Part shown: in pieces, positions 21,830 to 33,440 of the stretch | Numbering within the stretch: the first letter of the stretch is position 1 | How the letters are laid out: each line of letters begins with the position of its first letter | Origin: Chaenocephalus aceratus | Taxonomy: Eukaryota; Chordata; Actinopteri; Perciformes; Channichthyidae | Direction: 5' to 3' | Assembly: GCA_023974075.1 (NCBI GenBank) | Contig: JAMFTG010000058.1 | Span: 85,001 to 149,000, forward strand | DNA: 64,000 bases | Position numbers and translations under genes: made by a program | The notes under the pieces: generated by a model | Told to the model about the DNA's origin: nothing | Seen by the model: only the letters and a program-made list of their open reading frames with translations | The model's database searches: none

Positions 21830-23085
21830 ATTTGATCTTTAAGCCAGGATGTAATATTTTCCAACACATCAGTGACCTTGGTAGCAGCCTCTTCTGCGGT
21901 TTTGCCATGAGTAAAAACAACTGTATCATCAGCATACATTAATACATCACATTCTCCACACACAGAAGGCAGATCATTTATGTACATACTTGTTACGTCC
22001 CCCTCTAGGGTAGAGGAAACCAACATACACCAGAATGGAATTGGTAATAATTATAAATGGGTTTATTTTAAATAGCAGAGGTAAACAAATGGCAGGCATG
22101 CAGCCTGGAACAAACAAATTTGTCACAGGTTGAATAATAACCAAACAAAGGGAGGACTCTAACACAAAGGAGTCTACTTGCATACAAGGAAATAAACACT
22201 ATTGCACTAAATAAGAAACTAAACAAAACCTCACTTTAAAAGTGGTACAACTAACACACATAATCTATACAAAAACACAGCTAAACTAAAGGCAACAGTC
22301 ACAAAATCCTAAACTACTCTAAACCACTCTAACCTCTAACTAAGCTACTCTAGACACTACTAACACACAAGTTCAGGTCTAAGGACCAAGTTGCGTCTGT
22401 CCCACATCAGAGCCTCCAGAGTGATGATTGTCCCCAGGCTTTGAAGTCATCTCCAGCAGGTGCACGCCGGCTGTGCGCTGCAATTGGAGTGCGTCGGGCC
22501 CGGCGTGCTCCAATCACAACCCTCAGGGGGCGGACCAGGAGGTGGCAGCCAATGACGTCAGGGCAATCGCACTGCTCATTTACATACAACATAGATTAAC
22601 ACAATAAAGACGACCCGGAAGGCAGCAGCCGTAACAATACTAAACAGGATTGGGCCCAATACAGAGCCCTGTGGTACTCCAGTTGACAAACATAGTGCAC
22701 TAGACTTATGGTTCTCAATTTGAACACATTGGGAGCGGGATGAAAGATACGAATTAAAGAGGTTGGTGAATTCTATAGAAACATTTAAGTTGAGTATTTT
22801 TTGCAATAAGATGTTGTGATTAACAGTGTCAAAAGCTTTCTGTAAGTCAAGGAACACGGCCCCCACAACCCCACCCCTGTCCATTGATGCCTTAACTTTC
22901 TCCACGAAGAAGCATGTTGCTGTTTCTGTTGAGTGATTAGCCCTGAATCCAAATTGCATTGGATGCAGTGAAAAGGAGCTGTTGTTGATGATGATTTGTT
23001 TGGCAATCAATTTCTCAAATACCTTGGATACTATGGGTAAGATACTGATGGGCCTATAGTTGGATGTCATGAGAGGGTCCCCACC
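21830..23085 (-). pseudogene. LINE-B reverse transcriptase, arm 1 (split by solo LTR)
   Basis: Minus-strand frames give TSNYRPISILPIVSKVFEKLI, PMQFGFRANHSTETA, GAVFLDLQKAFDTVNH (motif A), STGVPQGSVLGPILFS (motif B), then, across the LTR, MYINDLPSVCGECDVLMYADDTVVF (motif C). The LINE is 5'-truncated: in both arms it starts at the same point, within an L2-A endonuclease. After motif C the sequence diverges near 21830. CR1/L2/Rex1 group; exact clade not fixed. Confidence 0.82.
21991..22636 (-). mobile_element. Solo LTR, 646 bp, 5-bp duplication ATACT
   Basis: Termini are TGTTACG...CGTAACA in both directions, flanked by ATACT (21986-21990 and 22637-22641). The matching LINE-B copy in arm 2 (46975-46985) has a single AGTAT and no LTR, so this is a clean insertion. 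There is no internal region. A second LTR of the same family lies at 33441-35329. A Ty3/gypsy-type LTR is likely from the TGTTACG ends, but is not proven. Confidence 0.9.
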
Positions 23086-23235
23086 ATAGTTATCAAGAAC
23101 ACAAAACAGTTCTTTAGCCCCTCTGTCCTGGGGGTTGTCAACATGGATGTTAAAATCACCAACAATGACTAGACAGTCAAAGTCAAATCACACTATAGAC
23201 AGCAGTTCAGTAAAGTCATCAAAAGAAGCTAAAAC
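23086..23235 (-). mobile_element. L2-A endonuclease fragment, arm 1
   Basis: The minus strand encodes the VIVGDFN-HVDNPQ region and LFCVLD of L2-A, ending at the point where LINE-B begins. It is the broken host of the LINE-B insertion. Confidence 0.8.
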
Positions 23236-24950
23236 AAGCTAAGAGCACAGCTGAACTCCCGCAGCCCTGGGGGCCCCTACATTGGTTGTGATGACAGGGT
23301 TTGGTCAAGTTGCTCTCTCCTGTTGAGGAAAGCGGCATACCAGTAAATCAGGTATTGATTTACTTCCATTTTGGCCATTTTTGACACCAAGATGTCTGCT
23401 TGTATTGTGTTGCTGCTGAGAAGTCTAGGAAGAGGGCTCTTGCATAGGTGTGGCGTTTATCTAAATGTTTAGTGATGATGTGAACCAGAGCAGCAGCAGT
23501 ACCACCCCCTTGCTTATAGGCACATTGGTATGGATCAAGTATGTCTTGTCCGTCACAATAGGTTTAGCTGAAGAGGTCATTCCTGTCACGGTTCTCATGG
23601 TGTCCCACACTTTTTTGAGGTCTTTGGCTTTAAAAGTATTTCCCAAAAGCTCTGTGTGTTTTGATTCCCTCAATTTGACTTTCAGTTCTCTGTCTGTTCA
23701 AGTGCTCCGTAGTCTTTGTTTTTGAAAGCTATTTTCCTGGTTTTTATAACTTATTGTAATGTCCTTAGTCACATATGATTTATTACTTGGATAGATTTGT
23801 ATTTCTTTAGTGGGAACACAGAAGTTAATATAGTCTTTGGTAACAGTAGTTATTTCATCTGGTGAACCTTCCTGAAAAATGTCCCAATCTGTCCAATCAA
23901 AACAGGCTTTCAACTGTTCCCTACTTTCATTTGTCCATGTCCTTATTACTTTCTTTTCTGGTTGACTTCCCTTGAATTTGGTCTTATCCACTGGTATCAT
24001 ATTCACAACATTATGATCAGAGTTCAGTATTGGTGTCTGTATTTAGACACATAGGCTCCTTTATCATTAACAAAGCATTTGTGCAGGATATTGTATTTCC
24101 TGCTGTGATCCCTAACACACTGCTGGAACCCAGATAACACAGTCTCCAGGCGACATTGCTTCATGTCCCGAGCACTATTGCCGGTGCATCTGGGTGGCTG
24201 AGTTGCAGTTCGTGAACACAGTGTCCTCGGTCGCTGGGAGGCACGTAAACAACAAACGGTAAAATACACCCGAATTCTCGAGGCCTTAACGTCATGCCGA
24301 GGATTTCTACGTTGGGATTGCAGGTTTTACATTTTACTGAGTATGATCGGCACCACAGATCATTAATATACACATAAATACCGCCTCTGGTTTTCCCCGA
24401 GTTCGCATCCCTGTCTGCTCGAACAAGGGCGAGTCCGGGTACTTCAAAGAGAGATTCAGGCATCGTAGATTGGAGCCAACTTTCCGTGAAACATAATCAA
24501 GAGGCCTCGAGAAATTCATGACAGTACCTTGTGTATGTCCTTAGTGTGTCCACGTTGTTGCTCAATGAGCGCAGGTTTGTGAGAATGATGGATGGAAGTG
24601 GTGGCCGGCTGAATCTCCGCCGTAGGCCATTCTGAACGCCTCCCCTCCTTCCTCGTCTCTTTTTCCTGGTGTTTCTAAGCGGCTCCCGAGGGATTTCATC
24701 CAATAACGAAGAGCACAGATGACTTGGTGTATTCGTAGGAGGCCGATCGCATTGTAGCTCGAGCATAGCCTCGCGGCTGTAGCAGGGCAGAGGCCGGGGC
24801 TCCTCGCCATACCTGTTCGTGCTGTCACTCAGGTGGGTCTTGGAAAGTTGAAGGCAAATGTAATCCACAGGATCAAAAGCATGGTCTCTCAAAATGACGT
24901 TTCATACAGACACGACAAAGTTTAGACAATAATTAGACCAAAAAAACAAA
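23236..24950 (-). mobile_element. LINE-D fragment, arm 1
   Basis: On the minus strand this APE-type LINE has an N-terminal Arg-rich segment (RKKRRGRRGG), endonuclease, linker and the first part of a reverse transcriptase. It is the mirror copy of 44735-46370 with the same breaks, and stops where the L2-A fragment begins. Confidence 0.8.
23698..24900 (-). pseudogene. LINE-D endonuclease and linker, arm 1
   Basis: Frames at 24892-24497, 24463-24161 and 24006-23698 show PSIILTNLRSLSNNVDTL, GGIYVYINDLWCRSY, FGCILPFVVYVPPS, APAIVLG and the linker with IYPSNKSYVTKDI. The GDFN catalytic segment is lost at a frame break after IVLG. The linker protein is close to that of arm 2, differing at about six of 102 positions. 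Confidence 0.75.
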
Positions 24951-25018
24951 CACAAGAGGAACGGAGCATACTGAGACTCGCAGTGACAGGATGCCGTCTC
25001 CCTCTGTCTCCTGTATAC

Positions 25019-26008
25019 TAGGGCTGTGCATCTTCAAGATTCGATTACGATTATCCTGTCAACGATTCGATTCAATTCGATATCCCGATGCATCACGATT
25101 CATACCAATGCGTTGCATCCTCAATTTTCTATATTACTGCACATGGCTTATTTTTCATCAATGCATACATGCAGTAAATACATATGAACTCTCTTTTTAT
25201 TATTTAGAAAGTGGTTCAGAAATCAATAACATAAATGTCTTGACATTAATTTATAAACCTAAATGAATTGTATAGGTCTAGCCTCCCTAAATCTGTGTGT
25301 GAAATTGTTCCATATCTCAGTGATGAAGTGAATAATAAAGTTTCTATCGGGTCACTGTCAGCCTGTCACTCATTATTTTCAGGGAGGGGGCGGGGCTTGG
25401 AGGAACGGAGGAGACGGTGATCGCGGAAGCTTTTTTCCTCCTGCCTTCACAAACTTTACACACGTATATATCGTCTGAAAATGGCTAGAGGACATTCATA
25501 CTCTGCAATCCAAGACTTAATTAAATCCACCAAAAACCTGACATGATTGAAACGCGATTATTTTTGAAAAACATAAATCCCTGTGTCTCTGAGCTGCAGC
25601 GACACGGAGTGATTCAGAGCGGGTCCTTCTGCTGTTCATTTCATTTCATTTCAAACCTTTATTTATACAGATAAAATCCCATTGAGATCATTGATCTCTT
25701 TTCCAAGGGAGACCTGTTCAAGTAGGTTCCACATGAAACATAAAAGCATGTTGGTTCTGGACTGGTGTTCTTGTGTTGGTGGATAAAGCAGACTGCTCCG
25801 TGTTTGGTGTTGCTGTGCCGCTGTCACGTCTGTTCCCTGATCTCTGCGTCACCGACCGATTTGATGTTATAGTAAAGCTGCGCGACCGGAAAATCAGGAA
25901 GCAACGTTACTACGCTATAATCGATTATCTTCCGTCACTGCATCGATACCGAATCGTCCACGTCCGCATCGCAATGCATCGTAGAAACGATTATTTTCAA
26001 CACCCCTA
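25019..26008. mobile_element. hAT element, 990 bp, 8-bp duplication CTGTATAC
   Basis: It begins TAGGGCTGTGCATCTT and its reversed right end begins TAGGGGTGTTGAAAAT. CTGTATAC flanks it at 25011-25018 and 26009-26016. No transposase is recognisable. It contains a LINE-A tail (25632-25746) and inserted exactly at the edge of another hAT-type element. Confidence 0.92.
25632..25746 (-). mobile_element. LINE-A 3' tail fragment
   Basis: The reversed LINE-A terminus ('tttcatttcatttcaaacctttattt...') continues to 'ccacatgaaacataaa'. It is a ~115-bp 5'-truncated copy inside the hAT. Confidence 0.85.
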
Positions 26009-26016
26009 CTGTATAC

Positions 26017-27113
<1,097 letters not shown>

Positions 27114-27224
27114 GGTATATACTTTGGTTAGAATATTACTGTATCAAATATAATACAAATATAATAAACACAAACAGTTGATAAGTAGTATTTTGTTAAC
27201 TCAAGGTTTATATTATTATTTATT

Positions 27225-27588
27225 TCATTTCATTCAAACTACTTTTTCAATGATTTTACCTAGAAATGGGAGGTTTGATATGGGCCTGTAATTGGTCATT
27301 ACTGAAGCATCTAGATTATTCTTTTTTAAGAGCGGTTTAATGACTTCAGTTTTCAGGGCCTGTGGAAAAACACCTGAGTGAAGAGACTTGTTTACTATGT
27401 GAAGTAGATCTGAGGCCATGCAAGGAAAAGCATCTTTGAAAAACCCTGTTGGAATAATATCAAGGCAGCAGGAGAGGACTTCAGAAGTTGAATAATGTCC
27501 TCCAGGTTTCTATCATTAATCTGATGATGGAACTGTGTCATGGTGTTTGTATTGATGTTAGGTGGACACAGGGACAACACATCTGATG
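27225..27588 (-). mobile_element. L2-A fragment before the reverse transcriptase
   Basis: Frames 27580-27395 and 27419-27234 encode LEDIIQLLKSS, LLHIVNKSLHSG, ALKTEVIKPLLKKNN and [14 protein letters not shown] of L2-A. Both ends are truncated, and there is no counterpart at this place in arm 2. Confidence 0.8.
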
Positions 27589-27591
27589 TAC

Positions 27592-28500
27592 CTTTTCATT
27601 TCATTTAACTTCAAACCTTTATTTAACCAGATTGGTCCCATTGAGATCATAGATCTCTTTTCAAGGGAGACCTGCAGCATATAGGTTCCACATGAAACAT
27701 AAAACAATAAAGGACATTATACATTATATTTACAGGATACATAGTTATAGACATTTACAAGTGCCCATTGTATCAGCAAGCATTTCATTTAGTCTAGCTT
27801 TAAAAACATGCAGAGGAATGAGATTGCTCAGTTTCAATTCTTGCTGAAGACTGTTCCAAGCAAGTGGAGCTGCGCACATAAAAGCTGTCTTACCTAAGTC
27901 AGTCCTTGCTCTTGGCACATCTAACAAGACTACATCATGTGACCTCCGACAATAGCTGCTTGCAACTCTCTGTGTTATCAGAGAGCATATAATACGGGAG
28001 TTTACCCAACAAAGCTTTATAGATAAACGTGTACCAATGACTGAGCCTCCGTACAGAGAGTGATGGTAAACCTGCCTCGGTATACAGTGTACAGTGATGT
28101 GTAAGCGCTTTACAATTTGTGACAAATCTCAGAGCACTGTGATACGCAGCATCCAATTTGCTCAGGCAATTGGCAGGTGCATTCATATAGACCAGATCAC
28201 CATAGTCCAGCACAGGTAAAAAGGTCACAGTGACTAGCCTTTTCCTGGCCTCAGCGAGAGAAACAGGACTTGTTTCTGAAAAAGAAACCTAGCCTAACCC
28301 TCAGTTTTTTAAGCAGGTTATTGACATGAAGTTTAAAAGAGAGACAATCATCAAGCCAGATACCAAGGTATTTGTAACAGGCAACAACTTCAAGTTTTGT
28401 TCCTTGTAGTTACAATATCTAAAACAGGCTCTGGTGTCTTTTTAGCTTTTGAAAAGAGCATTACCTTGGTTTTCTCAACATTTAAAAGAAGCTTTAATAA
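27592..28500 (-). mobile_element. LINE-A 3' fragment with C-terminal coding
   Basis: It has the reversed LINE-A tail (tttcatttcattt), 3' UTR and C-terminal frames (28228-27935, 28125-27745) with DYGDLVYMNAPANCL, RRLSHWY and PLAWNSLQQELKLSNLIPL. It ends in the YKYLGIWLDD region. A TTAA element abuts at 28501. Confidence 0.85.
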
Positions 28501-28504
28501 TTAA

Positions 28505-29409
28505 AGGGGACCTATCATGCAAAATGCACTTTAGTATGTCTTTTTTACAATAAAAGCATTTCAATTAATATTGGGAGTCATATCATTACTTTGTTGAGAA
28601 TGTGGCCATGTGATAAGCGGGATAATGTGCAGTGACGCGATCATTATAAATAACACCTTCATGCAGATCTAGATCCCTCCGCTCCGCTTACTGACGTCAG
28701 TAAAGTGTTCAAATCTGGATCAGTCTGTATCAGATCCGTTGCAGCCCCTTTTTTAGAGATTTGGGTACGGAGGAAAATAGAGAGGATTTAGAAAATGATT
28801 TTATTGATTTAAAAAATGGTTGTATTGATTTAAATTGACATGCATCCGCTAAGGAAAGTAGTCCGTTGTTACCGTTTGCACTAAAGTAGCAACGGCAGGA
28901 ACTGCTTCGATAGCTTTTTTGAGGAGATTTTTGATTACAGATTAAAAAAACATCATTGCTTGCTTTAAAAGTAGCACAATTCATTATGTCAAACCTTGGG
29001 AAGTATCTAGATATCCCTGCCCTAATGCCAAAGGAACTGCACACTGAATATTTGTCGCCGTTTGATGTCTATGTCTGGACCGCTGCGTAAAAAGGAGGTC
29101 TCTGCCCCGTTACTTCTCTTCTTACTTCTATAAGAATAAAACACGGTGGACGGAGATCTCTTTTTTTCCCCCTCTTATCCCAGCAGCTGATCTCAGAGCA
29201 CGCTCCCCTCTCCTGCAGGGGGGCGTGGACAGCTGCAGCTCACAGAATCAGTCCCCTGCAAAAACAGCACTGGAAAGAGCAAATAGAGCGAAATGAGGCG
29301 TGGCTAAAATGCAGGATCTTTTTGGTATTTTGAAAAAAATACTATATTTATATACTTTATAGGTATGGCCCTACAATATATTGTTCAAATATAGCATGAT
29401 AGGTCCACT
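28505..29409. mobile_element. TTAA-type DNA element, 905 bp
   Basis: It begins AGGGGACCTATCATGC and ends, reversed, AGTGGACCTATCATGC, with TTAA at 28501-28504 and 29410-29413. TTAA duplications are typical of piggyBac and Kolobok superfamilies. No transposase is visible. A partial relative in arm 2 (42150-42497) keeps one end, but its interior is flipped relative to the arm. Confidence 0.85.
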
Positions 29410-29491
29410 TTAAGTGTGTTTTTATTGTGTTTACTTGTGTATTTATGCTTTTTAGATTGACTTTCTCTCTTTCTCTGTCCGTCTGTTCTAG

Positions 29492-30720
29492 AAACCGAAA
29501 GGAAAAGAGAGACGTCACAGCTGTCAGCAATGTGACAAATCTTTTACAATATCTGGAAATTTAAAGCGCCACCTGAGTATTCACACAGGAGAAAAACCGT
29601 ACAGCTGTGAAGAGTGTGGGACAACTTTCACTCAATCAGGTCATCTCAAATCACATCAAGTATTCACACGGGAGAAAAACCTTACAGCTGTGAAGAGTGT
29701 GGGAAAATGTTCACTGAATCATGTGCTCTCAAATCACATCACCGTATTCATACAGCAGAAAAACCGGACTGGTGTGAAGAGTGTGGGAAAACGTTCACTA
29801 CATCAAATGCTCTCAAAACACATCACCGTATTCACACAGGAGAAAAACCATACAGCTGTGAAGAGTGTGGGACAACTTTCACTACATCAAGTAATCTAAA
29901 AAGACATCACCGTATTCATACTGGAGAAAAACCTTACAGCTGTGAAGAGTGTGGGACAACTTTCACTACATCAGATGCTCTACAAAAACATCACCGTATT
30001 CACACTGGAAAAAACCGTACTGGTGTGAAGAGTGTGGGAAAACGTTCACTACATCAAGTAATCTCAAATCACATCTTCATGTTCACACAGGAGCAAAACC
30101 TTACAGCTGTGAAGAGTGGGACAACTTTCAGTACATCAAGTGCTCTACAAAAACATCACCGTATTCACACTGGAGAAAACCGTATTGGTGTGAAGAGTGT
30201 GGGAAAACTTTCACTAGATCAGATCATCTCAAATCACATCAACTTATTCATACTGGAGAAAAACCTTACAGCTGTGAAGAGTGTGGGACAACTTTCACTA
30301 GATCAGGTGCTCTCAAATCACATCAACTTATTCACACAGGAGAAAAACCTTACAGCTGTGAAGAGTGTGGGACAACTTTCACTCAATCAAGTAGTCTCAA
30401 AAAACATCAACGTATTCACACTGGAGAAAAACCGTATTGGTGTGAAGAGTGTGGGAAAATGTTCACTACATCAAGTGCTCAAATCACATCTTCGTGTTCA
30501 CACAGGAGAAAAACCTTACAACTGTGAAGAGTGTGGGACAACTTTCAGTACATCAAGTGCTCTCAAATCACATCACCGTATTCACACTGGAGAAAAACCG
30601 TACTGGTGTGAAGAGTGTGGGAAAACTTTCACTACATCAAGTGCTCTCAAATCACATCTTCGTGTTCACAAGGAGAAAAACCATAGTGGTTTTAAGAGTG
30701 TAGGAGCCACAATTAAGCAT
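29492..30720 (+). pseudogene. C2H2 zinc-finger gene exon 1 (arm 1), ~14 fingers, frameshifted
   Basis: A TTCTAG splice acceptor precedes the exon. The product would be a nuclear DNA-binding protein with tandem C2H2 fingers joined by TGEKPY linkers, starting [17 protein letters not shown] and continuing with [16 protein letters not shown] fingers. I count 14 fingers plus a degraded fifteenth (FKSVGA). Five small indels change frame, for example near 29660 (after HLKSHQ), near 30009 (HTGKNRTG), at 30115 (CEEW), near 30175 and near 30478. Helix residues vary between fingers (SGNLKR, SGHLKS, SDALQK, SDHLKS, SSSLKK). No KRAB, SCAN or BTB domain is in the window; upstream exons are absent or replaced by transposons. 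It may be a true pseudogene, or an intact gene blurred by assembly indels. Confidence 0.85.
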
Positions 30721-31107
30721 GTTTTGTTTTTTTCAGTTTACAATAAACAATTCCCATCTATAGAGTGGCGAAGTCACGCCCATCTACTTCCGCTCCATGG
30801 GACCTTATTTCGGAAAGATAATGTATGGAAGTCAATGGATAGAGAAAACGTTTCTTTCGATCCCGTTTGAATTGTGCCATGAGTTACACATATGATGTTT
30901 GTCAATCTTAAATAATAATTTCCATGTAAAAAAAGTCACAGTTTGTCGTAAAACTGTTGAAATATAAGACTATGAAAAATACGCAACTACAAAGACTACT
31001 AATCCCGTAAGTGATGTCACAATTGTTTTCCTCCACTAAGAGATAGCTAAGATCAGCTATAGATTCTATCTATATGGCGTTGGCTAAGATAAGATAACTT
31101 TAACAAG

Positions 31108-31212
31108 ATGCCTGTGTGCTTAGTACCAGGTTGTTATCATACCAGCAATGGGTCTTCCTCGTTCTTTCGCTTCCCGTCTGATGAAAGGACCAGGAGTGGC
31201 TGGATCAAGTTA
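31108..31212 (+). pseudogene. THAP-domain first exon fragment, arm 1
   Basis: The ATG at 31108 opens MPVCLVPGCYHTSNGSSSFF followed by RFPSDERTRSGWIK. This is the first half of a THAP finger (Cys-x4-Cys, FP, W). The second half (CS-HF, AVPSIF) is missing. It lies between the inverted repeats of the transposon, so it is the start of its lost transposase. Confidence 0.7.
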
Positions 31213-31489
31213 GCTACCTAGCTAACACAATTTAAGCCCGCGGGAGAAATGCTAACGCTACATTAGCATCGCCGATCTGTTCTACTTCATGCTATCTGCA
31301 GAAATGGTTGACATTAAACATTAAAAGACCAGGCAGTTCAGAGAGAATCAAAGGAAGGCAGGCAGCTTTGCATGACATTCTTCTGGACGTGTTTCCTTGT
31401 GGTGATAGTCAATCATTTTGTTGACAAGACAGTAGTGACGGCCATCTTGGTGACGTGTGTTGTTCTGCGAGACCAGAGATGTAGTTCAT

Positions 31490-31770
31490 GTTGCAAATGT
31501 ATTATCTTTTCAATTTACACACGGCATCTATTGCACGTCTGTCCGTCCTGGGAGAGGGATCCCTCCTCTGTTGCTCTCCCTGAGGTTTCTCCCATTTTTC
31601 CCTTTAAACTGTGGGTTTTCTGTGGAAGTGTTTCCTTGTACAATGTGAGGGTCTAAGGACAGAGGGTGTTGTATTGTCATACTGATATTCTGTACACACT
31701 GTGAAGACCACTGAGACAAATGTAACATTTGTGATATGGGCTATATAAATAAACATTGATTGATTGATAG
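31490..31770 (+). mobile_element. Teleost LINE/SINE 3' end with ATTG tail
   Basis: The block 'gggagagggatccctcctctgttgctctccctgaggtttc' followed by 'gtctaaggacagagggtgt' and 'aaataaacattgattgattga' is a familiar fish LINE-type 3' end. It is repeated at 39132-39335. It has no coding capacity. Confidence 0.65.
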
Positions 31771-31957
31771 TTCATTGAGCGTTTTTTTACTTGAAAAATA
31801 CTTTTTTAAATGGACAAACATCATATGTGTAATTCGTGGCAAATTCAAACGGGATCGAAAGATAATCTTTGTCTCTCCATTGACTTCAATACATAATTTT
31901 TTCAAAATAAGGTCCCATGGAGCTCCACAGGAAGGGGAGGGACTTCGCCACTCTATT

Positions 31958-33059
31958 GGCCTTGTGTTGGGTAATCCTTTTTTCCATTAAAGATCCCATC
32001 CCAACATCGCCATCTGTTGACGTAACGTCAGAATTGACAGGCATAATGTCCACTGTTAAGTTTCGTTTTCTGGCTGTCCGTCTGCCGACAGCTGTTTTCA
32101 AACAGCTGACATTATTGCAGCATTAAATCCAAGCCATTGTCCGATGCAGCTTATGATTCCAATATACGATCCAGTTTGAATGCTGCTCATACCCGGCCGC
32201 TTTCCCAGCCTTGGCTCTCGGCCTCTCCTTTCGCCTCTTGATGAGCGCAGGTGGTGACAATCTCCAGCTGATCCGGGATGACGGTGTCGGTTGTGAAGTA
32301 ATCCAATTGTTTTGTCGGTGAAAACGATCCTTAATCCAATGCGATATGTTTCTTATTGTCCAGTTTCACTGTCGATTTACTTCATGTAATGAGTTTATGG
32401 TCCAGTGTCCTATATCTTTTTGCCATTACTTCACAGGAGGGTTTAGAGTGATCCTGACGCAGACACAAACATATGAAGTTCCGGTCTTTTGCTGCAGTTT
32501 TAGAATGATGTTTTATTGCTTTACATACCAAGGTTTAAGTACACGGTGTCAATAGTTGTAGTATGAGCATCTGCTGGGGCTGGGCTGGCCGTCTGGTAGA
32601 ATCGGTATGCTCTTCCTCCGTGTCCTCTTCCTCTCCTGTCACCTATGACCCCTTTTATACAAGCTAAACCCCGCCACCAAGTGTTCAAAATAATATTGCA
32701 CTATACATATAAATAAGGTAAACTGAGACACCAACAACACCCATAAAATGGCTCCTCCAAAGAGTGTGGGAAAACCTTTTCTTAAAGTATTCACCTTAAA
32801 GTCCATGAGCGAGTTTCACTGTTCACATGCTTCATGTATCTGGAACATATTTACGATGTTTTCAGTTTGATTCTATTCTCTTGTTGAAATGATCAGACTA
32901 CCAAAATAAAATGGCCTTAGAAACAGACTCGTCACCCTGCGTATTTGTTGTGTTTGCAGCATATTATAAACATGTCATCCCCTTATCTTCAAATACCCAG
33001 GTTGTGTAGTGATGTATTTGTGGTGTACTGTCCACATCGCAGACCTGAAGTCGTGCAGT
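31958..33059. other. Arm-1 block with LTR-like TATA and polyA signals (reversed)
   Basis: This is the mirror copy of about 39860-40735. On the minus strand TATAAAAG (32651-32659) is followed ~145 bp later by an AATAAA signal near 32508. No gene was identified. Confidence 0.5.
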
Positions 33060-33435
33060 AATGGATGCGAAGTGTACAGGACCTTGGTCTCTGAGACTCA
33101 AAAAAGCCTTTCTCGCTACCTGTCCACTTTGCAGACCTGAGATCCTGCAGTCATTTCTCAAAGATGGTGTGGCATACAGGGAGGTGCAGTCTCCTGATGG
33201 TATACTGTATTATAGTGGACATCTGCAACCCTAGAAAACAAGATAACATAGGAAACCAATGTATACAACCCATGTCCAAATCTAACCACTGATATATTTA
33301 AAGAAGTAGCAGAAATAAACATAGGAAGGAAGTTTGGTGTGGTGATTTCAATGCACACAACCGTCTATGGGGCAGCAACCATAAAACATGATGTCACAGG
33401 GGAACGTCTCATGCCTGGATCTGACATTAGTGTCA
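33060..33435 (+). pseudogene. I/Nimb-like LINE endonuclease, 5' part
   Basis: With one frameshift near 33345 the + strand reads KFGVV then DFNAHNRLWGSNHK, the endonuclease Asp/Asn motif in the form typical of I/jockey-type LINEs (FNAHN-LWGS). It is cut by the LTR at 33441 and continues at 35335. About 60 residues normally found between this motif and SDHYP appear deleted. Confidence 0.7.
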
Positions 33436-33440
33436 AACTG

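Larger units (their letters stand above)
30760..31957 (+). mobile_element. THAP-bearing DNA transposon with long inverted repeats, arm 1
   Basis: Bases 30760-30915 and 31800-31957 are inverted repeats (AGAGTGGCGAAGTC... and CCATGGGACCTTATTT...). They flank a THAP start exon at 31108 and a later LINE-type tail insertion. The truncated partner in arm 2 lies at 40735-41142. No target duplication could be fixed. Confidence 0.7.
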
